Positions 46,417 to 55,685 of a DNA stretch of 64,000 nucleotides are shown here, piece after piece. The notes beneath the pieces are model-generated. The model did no database searches, was not told the origin of the DNA, and saw only the letters and a program-made list of their open reading frames with translations. Each line of letters opens with the position of its first letter. The stretch's first letter is position 1. Position numbers and translations under genes: made by a program. The DNA is from Acidimicrobiaceae bacterium (GTDB taxonomy: Bacteria; Actinomycetota; Acidimicrobiia; Acidimicrobiales; Aldehydirespiratoraceae): the NCBI GenBank assembly GCA_026706815.1, contig JAPOYA010000044.1:1-64000 (forward strand). The letters are read 5' to 3'.

Positions 46417-47874
46417 CTAGTCGGCCTTGGCGTACTCGTCTTCCCCGACATCGGCCTGCGCGGCCGCGTCTTCGTCCGCCTCGGCTTCCTCGGCCGCCTC
46501 ATCCACCTCGACTTCCTCGGTGACTTCGACGTACTCGTACTCAGTGCCGTCCTCGGCGGTCTCAATCAGACCCGGGGCCGGAGCGTCCCCGCCGGCTTCA
46601 GCGTAGTACTCCTCCCAAGCCTGCTGCCCTTCAGAACTCTCATCGCCGCCGATGTAGTTGCCGTCCTCGTCATAGGCGTGATCACCGAAGTGCTCCTGGT
46701 ACTCGGCGGCGACCTGGCCGCCTTCAGCGGCCTGCTTGATCGAGAGGCTGATGCGTCGACGCTGAAGGTCGAGGTCGATGATCTTCACCCACAGCTCTTC
46801 ACCCGGAGTGACAACCTGCTCCGGCAGGTCGACGTGGTGCGCGGACATCTCAGAGATATGCACGAGCCCCTCGATGCCGTCTCCCACCTGGACGAACGAG
46901 CCGAACGGAACGAGCTTGGTGACCCGGCCGTAGACCAGTTCGCCGACGCGGTGGCTCGAGGCGAACTCCTGCCACGGATCCTGCTGAGTGGCCTTCAACG
47001 ACAGACTGATGCGCTCGCGGCTGAGGTCGACTTCAAGGACCTGAACCTCGATCTCATCGCCGACCGTCACCACCGAGTTCGGGTGGTCGACGTGCTTCCA
47101 GGAGAGCTCAGACACATGGATCAGCCCGTCCATGCCCCCCAGATCGACGAAAGCGCCGAAGTTGACGACAGACGACACCACCCCGGTGCGCTTCTCGCCC
47201 GGCTTCAGATTGTCGAGGAACGCCTCGCGCTGCTCCTTCTGGGCTTCTTCCAACCAGGCTCTGCGAGACAGCACCACATTGTTGCGGTTCTTGTCGAGCT
47301 CGATGATCTTGGCCTCGAAATGCTGCCCCACATAGGGCTGCAGATCCCGCACCCGTCGCAGTTCAACGAGCGAGGCGGGGAGGAACCCCCTCAGACCGAT
47401 GTCCATGATCAAACCGCCCTTGACGACTTCGATCACCAGGCCCTTGACCATTCCCCCGGCTTCTTTGATGCCTTCGATCTCGCCCCAGGCCCGCTCGTAT
47501 TGGGCGCGTTTCTTGGACAGGAGCAGTCGTCCGTCCTTGTCCTCCTTGGTGAGCACGAGGGCTTCCAGCGTCTCGCCCATGGAGACGATCTCGTTGGGGT
47601 CCACGTCGTTGCGGATCGACAATTCGCGGCTGGGTATCACGCCCTCCGACTTGTAGCCGATATCGAGAAGGACTTCGTCCTGGTCGACCCGCACCACTGT
47701 GCCTTCGACGAGTTGCCCGTCTTCAACGACAACCATGGCGGAGGTGTACGCCTCCTCGATATCCACCCCCCCCAGATCTGCGTCGATGATTCGGCGTGGG
47801 GTGTAGTTGCCATCGGAATCAAATGTTCCGAATCGAGACTCGGTCTCGGCCTCGAGGGTCGTGTTGTCTTGCAT
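46417..47874 (-). CDS. rpsA: 30S ribosomal protein S1
   Basis: A 485-residue protein with four S1 RNA-binding domains (about residues 50-120, 140-205, 225-295, 310-380), e.g. GVVSSVVNFGAFVDLGGMDG then LIHVSELSW. The first two repeats are more divergent, as is usual. The last 90 residues are acidic and low-complexity (Glu/Ala-rich). It supports translation initiation, particularly of structured mRNAs. The 143-base leader shows no recognised regulatory element. Confidence 0.97.
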   Translation of the reverse strand: MQDNTTLEAETESRFGTFDSDGNYTPRRIIDADLGGVDIEEAYTSAMVVVEDGQLVEGTVVRVDQDEVLLDIGYKSEGVIPSRELSIRNDVDPNEIVSMGETLEALVLTKEDKDGRLLLSKKRAQYERAWGEIEGIKEAGGMVKGLVIEVVKGGLIMDIGLRGFLPASLVELRRVRDLQPYVGQHFEAKIIELDKNRNNVVLSRRAWLEEAQKEQREAFLDNLKPGEKRTGVVSSVVNFGAFVDLGGMDGLIHVSELSWKHVDHPNSVVTVGDEIEVQVLEVDLSRERISLSLKATQQDPWQEFASSHRVGELVYGRVTKLVPFGSFVQVGDGIEGLVHISEMSAHHVDLPEQVVTPGEELWVKIIDLDLQRRRISLSIKQAAEGGQVAAEYQEHFGDHAYDEDGNYIGGDESSEGQQAWEEYYAEAGGDAPAPGLIETAEDGTEYEYVEVTEEVEVDEAAEEAEADEDAAAQADVGEDEYAKAD

Positions 47875-48017
47875 TGGTGTTTTCGTCGGATAGAGCTGAC
47901 GCCGCGGTATCGGACCATGGCGCCCTGTCAGTTGGACAGCCCCGAAACGCTACCAAGATGTAGCCCCGGCGAGACCCGGTCGGGAATTTGTCGGCAATCT
48001 GCAATCAACCTGCCTGC

Positions 48018-50681
48018 TCAGCCTTTGGCGCCGGCCCATGTCGACGCGACCTGCAGATCGATCTCGAGGGGAACCCTCAGGCCGAACGCATCCCGCATGA
48101 TCGAAGTGGTCATCTCCTCGGCTTGCTCGACCTCGGAGTCGGGGGACTCGAGAATGATCTCGTCGTGAACCTGAAGCACGATCCGACTGTCGATACCAGC
48201 GGTTTCAATCGCTTCGTCGAGGCGAACCAGCGCAATCTTGAAAATATCGGCCGCCAGCCCCTGGATCCCGGCATTCATCGCTTGACGCTCCCCTGCCTGG
48301 CGAACCTGGCGGTTGGAGGCCGACAACTCCGGTATCTGCCGACGGCGCCCGAACAAGGTCTCGGTGTAGCCGCGCTCGCGGGCGAGCTTGACGGTGTCGT
48401 CCATGTACTGCTTCACCGCCGGAAACGCCGCGAAATACGAGTCGAGGATTTCAGCGGCCTCAGGAACCCCGATATTCAGCCGCTGCGCCAGTCCATACGA
48501 CTCCATTCCGTAGGCGAGCCCGTAGGACACCATTTTCGCCCTTGAGCGCTGCTCGATGCCCACTTCGTCGACAGCGATGTGGAATATCTTCGAGGCAGTG
48601 GCCGTGTGAATGTCGTCGCCGGCTTCGAATGCCTCGATCAGGCCGGGGTCCTCAGCTAGGTGGGCGATACAGCGAAGTTCGATCTGGTCGTAGTCGGCGA
48701 CCAGGAGCTTGCGTCCCGTCGGGGCCACGAAAGCGCTCCTGAACACCCGGCCCCTGTCCGAGCGGACCGGAATGTTGTGCAGGTTCGGGGCGTCGGAACT
48801 GAGCCGTCCGGTGCGAGCCACCGTTTGGTTGAAAGTGGCCCTGATGCGGTCATTGGAGCCGATCTCAGCCACCAGCCCTTCGCCGTAGGTGGAGCGCAGT
48901 TTCTCTACCTCGCGGAAACGAAGGAGGTTCTCCACGATCTGATGTTGGTCGCGGATCTTCTCAAGTGTCTGCGCGTCGGTGCTGTAACCCGTCTTGGTCT
49001 TCTTCAACGGCGTCAACCCGAGTTCGTCGAACAACACCTCGCGTAGCTGCTTGGTGCTGTTGACGTTGAACTCACGGCCCGCGTCGGCAACGACCGCTGC
49101 TCGGAACTGCTCGGTCTCGGCGGTGAGCTCATCGCGAATGCGCAGCAGCGCCTCGCGGTCGACGGCGATACCGAACTGTTCCATCCGGGCCAACACCCGG
49201 ACCAGGGGAACTTCGAGCCCATCGTTGAGTTCGCCGAGTCCTTGAGCGGCAAGGGCCTTCCTCATCGGCTCGACCAGCCGGTCTACGGCCAAGGCATGCC
49301 GCGCCGGTTCGGCCGTCAAGTCCTCGTCGGTTCCGTCGAGGTCCAGTTGTCCCAGAGCGGACGCGGACTCGGGCATTTCCATTTCTGTGTGGCGTTTCAG
49401 GAGTTTGTCGAGGTCGTAGGCAGTCTCGGCCGGGTTGAGCAGGTAGGCCGCCAACCGGGTGTCGAAGACGAGGCGCCGCAGATCTGCTCCGAGGTCGAGC
49501 AGGCGGCGCGCAGTCGCCTTGGCGCCGTGCATGGCCACTTCGCGTCCGTCGACTCCGAGAAGCAGACTCAGCGCCTCCAGTACTTCCCGGCACTTCAGCA
49601 GCGAGCCTGGCACGAACCCGACTTCTGCAGAAGCGCCGTCGATCACGAAGGCGAGGCCGTCGTCGATCCCAGGTTCAGGCACCGCCAGGGCGAGCACGCC
49701 GGTTCCGCCACAGGCGGCGCTCAGAGCGGCGACTGCTTCGGTGGGCGTTTCGTACACGGTGATCTCAGCTTCGAGCACTTCAACCCCGTGGCCCGACGGA
49801 GCGGCCGCCTCGCCGAGGACTTCGCTCAGGCGTTCCTGCAGGCTTCGGAATTCGAGGAACTCAAAGAGCCGTGAAAGATCCGTCTGGTCGATTTCGCCCA
49901 TGACGAGTTCGTCGATCGCCGTGGGCAATTGCAGATCGCGCACCAACTTCATCATTTCGACGTTGGTGCGGACATCGGCTTCGTGCTCGCTGAGGTTCTT
50001 CCGCAGCGAAGGCGTGAATTCGTCGAGCGAGGCATAGATCCCGTCGATTCCGCCGCGTTCGTTGATGAGCTTGGCAGCGGTCTTCTCTCCGACGCCCGGC
50101 ACCCCGGGGAGGTTGTCGGAGCTGTCACCGCGCAGTGCCGCGTACTGCACATAGTCACGCGGCGCCACCCCGGTGCGCTCCTTGATTCCGGCCTCGTCGT
50201 AGAGGGTGTAGTCTGAAACGCCCCTCTTGTTGTAGAGAACCTTCACATGGGGGTCTTCGACGAGCTGGTAGCTGTCACGGTCGCCGGTGACGATGACGAC
50301 GTCCTCGCCCGCGTCCCGGCCCTGGGTGGCCAGCGTGGCGATTATGTCGTCTGCCTCATAACCGGCCATGTCGAGCACCGGCATTGCCAGCACGTCAAGC
50401 ACCTCGCGGACAAGGCCCATCTGTTGGCGGAGGATGTCGGGCGCTGAGGATCGTTGCGCTTTGTAGGTCGGCGTCAACTCGTGTCGGAACGTCGGTTCAG
50501 GGCGATCAAAGGCGACGACAATCCGATCCGGCTCATGCTCTTTGAGGAGGTGGATCAGCATCGAGGTGAACCCGTAGACAGCGTTGGTCACCTGTCCGGA
50601 GGCCGTCGCCATGTCGGTCGGCAAAGCGAAGAATGCGCGGTAGACAAGCGAGTTGCCGTCGATGAGCATCAGCTTGGCCAT
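48018..50681 (-). CDS. polA: DNA polymerase I
   Basis: An 887-residue family A polymerase. The 5'-nuclease domain (residues 1-300) has IDGNSLVYRAFFAL, YEADDIIATLA, VTGDRDSYQL and GDSSDNLPGVPGVGEKTA. The middle 3'-5' exonuclease-like domain lacks the usual D-x-E motif (VLALAVPEPG instead), so proofreading is probably absent. The polymerase domain has ADYDQIELR (motif A), MVSYGLAYGM (motif B) and LQVHDEIILE (motif C). The ATG at 50681 starts the conserved AKLMLIDGNS; an upstream start adds unconserved residues. Confidence 0.97.
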   Translation of the reverse strand: MAKLMLIDGNSLVYRAFFALPTDMATASGQVTNAVYGFTSMLIHLLKEHEPDRIVVAFDRPEPTFRHELTPTYKAQRSSAPDILRQQMGLVREVLDVLAMPVLDMAGYEADDIIATLATQGRDAGEDVVIVTGDRDSYQLVEDPHVKVLYNKRGVSDYTLYDEAGIKERTGVAPRDYVQYAALRGDSSDNLPGVPGVGEKTAAKLINERGGIDGIYASLDEFTPSLRKNLSEHEADVRTNVEMMKLVRDLQLPTAIDELVMGEIDQTDLSRLFEFLEFRSLQERLSEVLGEAAAPSGHGVEVLEAEITVYETPTEAVAALSAACGGTGVLALAVPEPGIDDGLAFVIDGASAEVGFVPGSLLKCREVLEALSLLLGVDGREVAMHGAKATARRLLDLGADLRRLVFDTRLAAYLLNPAETAYDLDKLLKRHTEMEMPESASALGQLDLDGTDEDLTAEPARHALAVDRLVEPMRKALAAQGLGELNDGLEVPLVRVLARMEQFGIAVDREALLRIRDELTAETEQFRAAVVADAGREFNVNSTKQLREVLFDELGLTPLKKTKTGYSTDAQTLEKIRDQHQIVENLLRFREVEKLRSTYGEGLVAEIGSNDRIRATFNQTVARTGRLSSDAPNLHNIPVRSDRGRVFRSAFVAPTGRKLLVADYDQIELRCIAHLAEDPGLIEAFEAGDDIHTATASKIFHIAVDEVGIEQRSRAKMVSYGLAYGMESYGLAQRLNIGVPEAAEILDSYFAAFPAVKQYMDDTVKLARERGYTETLFGRRRQIPELSASNRQVRQAGERQAMNAGIQGLAADIFKIALVRLDEAIETAGIDSRIVLQVHDEIILESPDSEVEQAEEMTTSIMRDAFGLRVPLEIDLQVASTWAGAKG

Positions 50682-50704
50682 CGCGCAGACTCTAGCCTGC
50701 CTCC

Positions 50705-50755
50705 CGAAATCTGCGCGCTGAGCCACACTGGATGTAGTTATTCGGGCAGATTTCG
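50705..50755. repeat. 10-bp inverted repeat between polA and the prodomain gene
   Basis: CGAAATCTGC (50705-50714) and GCAGATTTCG (50746-50755) are exact reverse complements with 31 bases between. They lie between the stop of the prodomain gene and the polA start, both on the minus strand. A terminator without T run, a regulator site for polA, or the ends of a small lost element are all possible. Confidence 0.5.
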
Positions 50756-50789
50756 AAGAGGAGGAAGATCAGCACAAAACTCGGGGCCA

Positions 50790-51536
50790 TTACTCGTCGC
50801 CACCGTGGTCAATTAGGACGGGACCGAGATCTTCGACGACAATGAGTGGGTTGGCAGAGAGCGCATCGACCTTCCTGCGAAACTCCTCAGGCGCCAGCGA
50901 CGACTGCCCGATCACGACTCGCCCCCTCCGAAGCTCGACACCCACCTCGTAAAAGGGCACACCAGTTCCGAGACGGCTCCCACTGTCGACTAGATCCAGA
51001 ATTTCCCCCACATTCTGGGCAATTGCCTCCAGTTCTTCTCCAGAGACCGACGTCATTCGCACTTCTATCGTGACCAAATCCGCCGTTGCTGAAATTATCT
51101 CCGTGCCGAGTGCAGAATCATTTGTCATCACGACGAGGTGGCCGCCGAGTCCATGGTCAATTTGCAAACCGCCGATTCGAGCATCCTCGCCGAATACTTC
51201 TCTGAGCCACTTAGCTGCGATATCAGCATCACCCTGCGCGTTCATCTGATCCACGGCCTCTTGGATGGTCAGCTTATATGCAGACATGAGGGTCGGGATT
51301 TCTGTTGGGAGGCGTTCAGAGCCCGCGCCGTAAGGCAGTTCGTACGGCGGTCTGTCCCTGAGTCGATTCGCCAATTTTTCGATATCAGATTCCATTATTG
51401 TTGTTCTCGGTGTATCCGACTCAGCAGTCAACTGGTCCCCCATTCCAACTGCGAGCAGTGCCACCAATCCGAAGATCGCGAACACTGACAACAGAGCGAT
51501 AGCGAAGTACCTGCGAAACACTTCATGACCAGTCAT
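50790..51536 (-). CDS. Membrane-anchored protease prodomain without protease domain
   Basis: A 248-residue protein: a short cytosolic start, one hydrophobic segment (about residues 8-30, a signal peptide or anchor), then a domain that continues to the stop. Its end (KVDALSANPLIVVEDLGPVL) aligns with the residues immediately before the catalytic domain in the adjacent gene (KSNALATNPFVVVENLGPVV), and ESDIEKLANRL aligns with ETDVEELSLRL after that gene's signal peptide. So it is the propeptide of a streptogrisin-like protease ending where the enzyme should begin. The ATG at 51536 follows the neighbour's stop by 5 bases. Confidence 0.65.
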   Translation of the reverse strand: MTGHEVFRRYFAIALLSVFAIFGLVALLAVGMGDQLTAESDTPRTTIMESDIEKLANRLRDRPPYELPYGAGSERLPTEIPTLMSAYKLTIQEAVDQMNAQGDADIAAKWLREVFGEDARIGGLQIDHGLGGHLVVMTNDSALGTEIISATADLVTIEVRMTSVSGEELEAIAQNVGEILDLVDSGSRLGTGVPFYEVGVELRRGRVVIGQSSLAPEEFRRKVDALSANPLIVVEDLGPVLIDHGGDE

Positions 51537-51541
51537 GGGAA

Positions 51542-52529
51542 TCAAGTCCCGGTGTCTACGCGGATGGTGGGGACAACAGCTTGAAGTTCGCTGATGAACG
51601 TAAAGTAACTGTCTTCTTGAGACGTGCAGCCTGAGGAGTCGGAACTAGATTGATGGAGTCCGACCGCATAGTGGGTTTCTGGATCAAACACAGGTCCTCC
51701 TGAGTCGCCAGGGCAGGCACTGGTGTGCTCCAGTCGGCCGACGTTGGTATTCCCGTTCCTCGATATGCTCTTGGAGATGAGTTGGCCACAAGCTTCGCTT
51801 CGGTAACCTGTGCGGCACAAAACCCTGCCCAGTTCCGCCTCGGTTCTGCTCTGTGTGCCATAGATTGGCCAGGAACTGTCGATTGAACGCCAGATGTTGC
51901 CCTTGTCTTGAGCCATCGTGCCGCCGACGTTGTTGATGATCGAAGCGTCAACCGACCCAGAGTCCTGCTCCCAGGACTGGGTGCCCATGATAGGTCCTGA
52001 ACTGCCGCCGTGACGCACATAGTCGCCATTGTCCGCAGCACAATGTCCACCATTCAACAGATACCCCGAATACCCGAGACCTCCGTATACGTGCGTAGCG
52101 GTGAATCCAGTGGAGCACCTGCTGCCATCGGCAAACGCGGAAATGCCTCCCAGTTCCTTGCTGCAGCCGTTTGACGAACAAGCGTCACCGTGTCGATCGA
52201 ACACGACGGGTCCTAGGTTCTCAACAACCACAAACGGGTTCGTCGCCAGTGCGTTGGACTTAGCCTTAGCGTGGGTGACTATCACCATCAGCGTCCACAT
52301 TCGCTACGCTTCCGGTATTCGGCATCTGCGTCACGGCAAGCTGACTCAACCGAAGTGACAACTCCTCGACGTCTGTTTCGGAGATAGCCGCTTGTGCTGA
52401 ATCCGAAGCTGCTACCACGCTGGTTGATGTGATCAGAGCAGGAAGCAAGACCGAGACAAGAATGGATAGCAAACGCCTCGGACCAAGAAACCTGCTTCTC
52501 AGTGTTATCGGAGGTGGTGTTTGTTTCAT
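51542..52529 (-). pseudogene. Secreted streptogrisin-like S1 protease, prodomain deleted and frame broken
   Basis: Two overlapping frames. 52266-52529 encodes a signal peptide (hydrophobic residues 19-41) plus the first 35 residues of a prodomain. 51542-52300 encodes the last 30 prodomain residues and a complete chymotrypsin-fold domain with H86 (NGGHCAA), D118 (GSVDAS) and S200 (ACPGDSGGPV) of the triad. Compared with the neighbouring prodomain gene about 130-150 residues are missing at the junction, and the frames differ (a +1 shift would join them). Either a pseudogene, a sequencing indel, or a recoded gene. Confidence 0.65.
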
Positions 52530-52619
52530 CGGATTGCCTTTCCCGTGTAGTCAAGATGGATAAACGGGTCTTCGCGTTTTGGGTCGGAGTCGGGGTTTGT
52601 GGGGTGTCCGTGGCCTGAG

Positions 52620-53110
52620 AGTCGGGATCCCCCAGAATCAAGGTCGTAAACCATCAACCGAACCTGGGGATCCCGATGGAATGTGACCCTATACGCGTGT
52701 GTGAGTTGTTGGTAGGCCTTGGTGCAGTCGATGTGCTCGGTGTTGTCGACGGTGAACACGTTGAGCCGTTGGAGCTGCGTGCCGGTTGCCGCGCCGAGAG
52801 GCCGCCGTGTTCGGGTTGCGGCGGGTCGTTGTGGTCTGAAGGCAGCCGGGTTGTGGTGCTGGTGGATCTGCCGAGCTTCGGGCGTCCGACGCGGCTGGTG
52901 TGGCGCAAACGCCGCTGGTGTTGCCCCAGCGGTGGCTGCGGCGCAGGCTCGGTGACCGGGCAGAACCATCAGATCGCTGCGCCGAGAGCGTTGCTGACGA
53001 CGCGGGCCTTCGGGTGAACTGACTTCACCAACCACCGGATACGGGCACTCCTGTACGCCGGCAAACCCAACTGGAACCTACTCAACACCCTCACTCCCCC
53101 CTGAAATCCG
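52620..53110 (+). mobile_element. Internally deleted ISL3-type transposase remnant
   Basis: From the ATG at 52676 about 113 codons encode an ISL3-like transposase N-terminus: CSGCGG and CPSGGCGAG zinc-ribbon parts, VDLPSFGRPTRLVWRKRR, APRALLTTRAFG. After a TGA (53015-53017), still in the same phase, FTNHRIRALLYAGKPNWN to a second TGA at 53104 matches the transposase C-terminus. The catalytic middle is gone. A hairpin with arms GGGATCCC at 52624-52674 precedes the ORF. Complete terminal inverted repeats were not found. The gap 53111-53266 shows nothing else. Confidence 0.6.
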
Positions 53111-53266
53111 AAGAGCCGGACAAACTCACACGCATCAGATGACTGCTGGCCGACCGTAGTCGCGTGACTTCATCTAGTACTTGACGTCTCGAGCGCTTTT
53201 GTTGCAATATTTCGGAGATTTCTTGAAATCATTGCCTACGGTCGATTGGGGCCCAGCTCTGGAAGG

Positions 53267-53851
53267 TCAACCGATCTTCTTGCCGGAGAGTACATCGTCG
53301 GCGAGGTCTGCCATAGAACGCCGAGACGACATGGCCTGCTGCTGCAGGAACCGGAAAGCGTCGTTCTCACTCATGTTGTGGTCGTCGATGAGTCGACCTT
53401 TGGCCCGGTCGATCAGTTTGCGGACCTCGAGGCGTTCGGAAAGGTCGCTCACCTGCTCCTCGAGCAGCGCATACTCGCGGAATCGAGCAAGCGCCGTCTC
53501 GATCGCCGCCACGAGCTCCGCTCGCTGATACGGCTTGACCAGGTAGGTCATCGCCCCCGCTTCGACGGCTCGTTCGATCAAGTCGCGCTGACTGAAGGCG
53601 GTGAGGACGACCACTGCTGTCCTGGTCTCCTCGGCGATTGTCCCGGCGGCAGATATGCCGTCGAGTCCCGGCATCTTGACGTCGAGCAGGACCAGGTCGG
53701 GGGCGTGTGTCTTGACCAGAGCCACCGCCTCGTCGCCGCGGCCCGTGTCGGCCACGACGTCGTAGCCCTCAGAGCGCAGTGTCTCGGCGAGGTCAAGCCG
53801 GATTATCGGCTCGTCCTCGGCTACGACGATCCTGACAGCAGTGTCGCTCAC
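53267..53851 (-). CDS. pdtaR: ANTAR-domain response regulator (PdtaR-like)
   Basis: A 194-residue two-component regulator acting on RNA. The receiver domain (1-125) has the acidic pocket VAEDEPIIR, phospho-acceptor Asp in LVLLDVKMPG, Thr/Ser in VVLTAFSQ and Lys in VKPYQ. The C-terminal ANTAR domain (130-190), with LIDRAKGRLIDDHNMSENDAFRFL, binds paired hairpins in mRNA leaders to antiterminate transcription. The position near polA is the same as for Rv1626 in mycobacteria. The partner kinase (PdtaS) is not in the window. Confidence 0.92.
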   Translation of the reverse strand: MSDTAVRIVVAEDEPIIRLDLAETLRSEGYDVVADTGRGDEAVALVKTHAPDLVLLDVKMPGLDGISAAGTIAEETRTAVVVLTAFSQRDLIERAVEAGAMTYLVKPYQRAELVAAIETALARFREYALLEEQVSDLSERLEVRKLIDRAKGRLIDDHNMSENDAFRFLQQQAMSSRRSMADLADDVLSGKKIG

Positions 53852-54141
53852 GGGGCGCTGAGGCGATCGAGAAGCATGTCCTGGGTGGCGTCGAGTTCGG
53901 CGATCCTGCCCGCGACCCGATCCCGGTGACGGCTCATCCGCTCAACATGACGGGAGGCCCGACGATGCTCTCTCTCCGCCAAAGGGGTTTCTGACACGAG
54001 CGCGCGAACCCTGGCATCGTAGGCCTCGTCGCGAAGCTGGTTGAGTTGCTCGTCGGTGACCTGGAGATCGGCCCGAAGCAGGCGAAGCTGTTGACTGACG
54101 CGCCGCAGCCGACGCTCAATCTGCGGATTCGATCCAGGCAT
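53848..54141 (-). CDS. Small coiled-coil protein of unknown function
   Basis: A 97-residue, highly charged, almost entirely helical protein with heptad-like spacing (IERRLRRVSQQLRLLRADLQ, LDATQDMLLDRL). It overlaps the response-regulator start by four bases, so the two are co-translated. Not recognised as a named family; a partner or regulator of the ANTAR protein is conceivable. Confidence 0.65.
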   Translation of the reverse strand: MPGSNPQIERRLRRVSQQLRLLRADLQVTDEQLNQLRDEAYDARVRALVSETPLAEREHRRASRHVERMSRHRDRVAGRIAELDATQDMLLDRLSAP

Positions 54142-54161
54142 CAGCGTTGGACTCTATACGA

Positions 54162-55685
54162 TCACCAGCCAGGTTCAGAGCCGACAGGCGTCGCGGACGC
54201 TGCAAGGTCGAGGAGTGCGCCGGCGTCGACATGCTCTTCAAGCCAGTCGGCCAGGCGCTCGTGATGGGCCTCCAGAGCGTCGTGGTAGGGGGTCGTGGCC
54301 GGCCGATAGCCGCGGCCACCGGCTGCGGCGACGGCGCCCAGGAGTTCGCTGCGGAATCCGTCCGCATCGAAGAGGCCGTGTACGCTGCTGGCGCGAATCC
54401 TGCCGTCGGGGCTCACTGCTCCCTCATGTCCGGTCTCGGCGCCTCCGCCCGGGTCCGCTGGGGGGACGGGAGAGAACCACGGACGCTCCTGGCTTTCGAT
54501 CCGCCCGAAACGGATCTGATATCCCTCGATCCGATGCCCGTCGACAGTGAAAGTGCAGCGGCAGACAACCTTGGGGGGCTCAAATCGCGCCTTCGCGTCG
54601 AGCAGGCCCAAGCCGGCCACCGTGCCGGAGTCGGATTCGATCTCATCATGGATCTGCTGGCAAAGCATCTGGTAACCGGCACAGATCCCGATGATCGGAG
54701 TCTCACAGCTCGTCAGAAACCCCGCCAGCCCGGTTCGGCGGAGCCAGTCCAGATCAGCGACGGTGGCGCGACTGCCGGGGAGCACGATCAGGTCAGCGGT
54801 CGCAAGCTCGTCGGGTCGAGTGACCCAGCGCATTTCGACGTCGGGCTCAACTGCGAAAGGGTCGAGGTCCGAGGGGTTGGCCAGGCGGGGCAGACGGATC
54901 GCGGCGACTCTGACCGGCTCAGCCGACCGGGCTGTCGAGTGCAGACCGGTGCGGATGTCGAGAAAATCCTCCACGCCCAGCATAGTTTCCCCGGCAAGGT
55001 GTGGAAGAACGCCGAGCACCGGCGCCCCGCAACGGCGCTCCAGCTCTGCGACGCCGTCGGCGAGCAGGCTGGGGTCGCCGCGGAAACTGTTGAAGACTAT
55101 GCCCCCGATGCGCCCGCTCAAAGAGGGGGGAAGCAAGTCGATGGTTCCGTGCGCGGACGCGAATGCACCGCCTCGGTCTATGTCGACAACCAGGAGCGCG
55201 GGCATGCCGGCAGCACGAGCGAGCGGCAGGTTGACCAGGTCGCGGTCCAGGAGGTTGATCTCGGCTGCGCCGCCGGCGCCCTCTGCAACGACCCAGTCGT
55301 ACTCGTCGCGCAGTGACGACAACGCCTCCAAGACGACCGGGCGAAGGCCTCTGCTGGTCGGACCGTAGCCGCGCGCGTCGGTTGTGGACACTTCATCGCC
55401 GAGCACGACGAGATGGCTCACCTTGTCGGAGGACGGTTTCAACAGAACTGGGTTCATGCGCCGCTCAACCTCGACTCCAGCGGCGCGGGTCTGCATGGCC
55501 TGGGCTCTTCCGACCTCACCGCCGTCGGCCGTGACCGCCGCGTGGTTGGACATGTTCTGGGCTTTGAACGGCGCCGTGCGAAGTCCCCGTCGCGCCCACG
55601 ACCTGCACACAGCAGCGGTCACCGTCGACTTCCCTGCACCGCTGGTCGCTCCGCAAACCATCAGCGCCCCAGTTCGCCGGCTCAA
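54162..55685 (-). CDS. cobQ: Cobyric acid synthase
   Basis: A 507-residue amidotransferase that amidates four side chains of adenosylcobyrinic a,c-diamide. The N-terminal dethiobiotin-synthetase-like domain has CGATSGAGKST, KAQNMSNHA, AEGAGGAAEINL and VDIDRGGAFAS. The C-terminal class I glutaminase-like domain has the Cys of GICAGYQML and His of SSVHGLFDADGF. The TTG start overlaps the cobO stop (TTGA). Part of the riboswitch-headed corrinoid operon. Confidence 0.95.
   Translation of the reverse strand: MSRRTGALMVCGATSGAGKSTVTAAVCRSWARRGLRTAPFKAQNMSNHAAVTADGGEVGRAQAMQTRAAGVEVERRMNPVLLKPSSDKVSHLVVLGDEVSTTDARGYGPTSRGLRPVVLEALSSLRDEYDWVVAEGAGGAAEINLLDRDLVNLPLARAAGMPALLVVDIDRGGAFASAHGTIDLLPPSLSGRIGGIVFNSFRGDPSLLADGVAELERRCGAPVLGVLPHLAGETMLGVEDFLDIRTGLHSTARSAEPVRVAAIRLPRLANPSDLDPFAVEPDVEMRWVTRPDELATADLIVLPGSRATVADLDWLRRTGLAGFLTSCETPIIGICAGYQMLCQQIHDEIESDSGTVAGLGLLDAKARFEPPKVVCRCTFTVDGHRIEGYQIRFGRIESQERPWFSPVPPADPGGGAETGHEGAVSPDGRIRASSVHGLFDADGFRSELLGAVAAAGGRGYRPATTPYHDALEAHHERLADWLEEHVDAGALLDLAASATPVGSEPGW

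Noticed and set aside
46360-48168. 602-residue plus-strand frame opposite coaE and rpsA
   Set aside because: Covers two certain genes on the other strand; composition is that of antisense DNA.
52526-53035. 169-residue minus-strand frame near the protease gene
   Set aside because: Antisense to the ISL3 transposase N-terminus, whose zinc-ribbon and conserved residues are on the plus strand.
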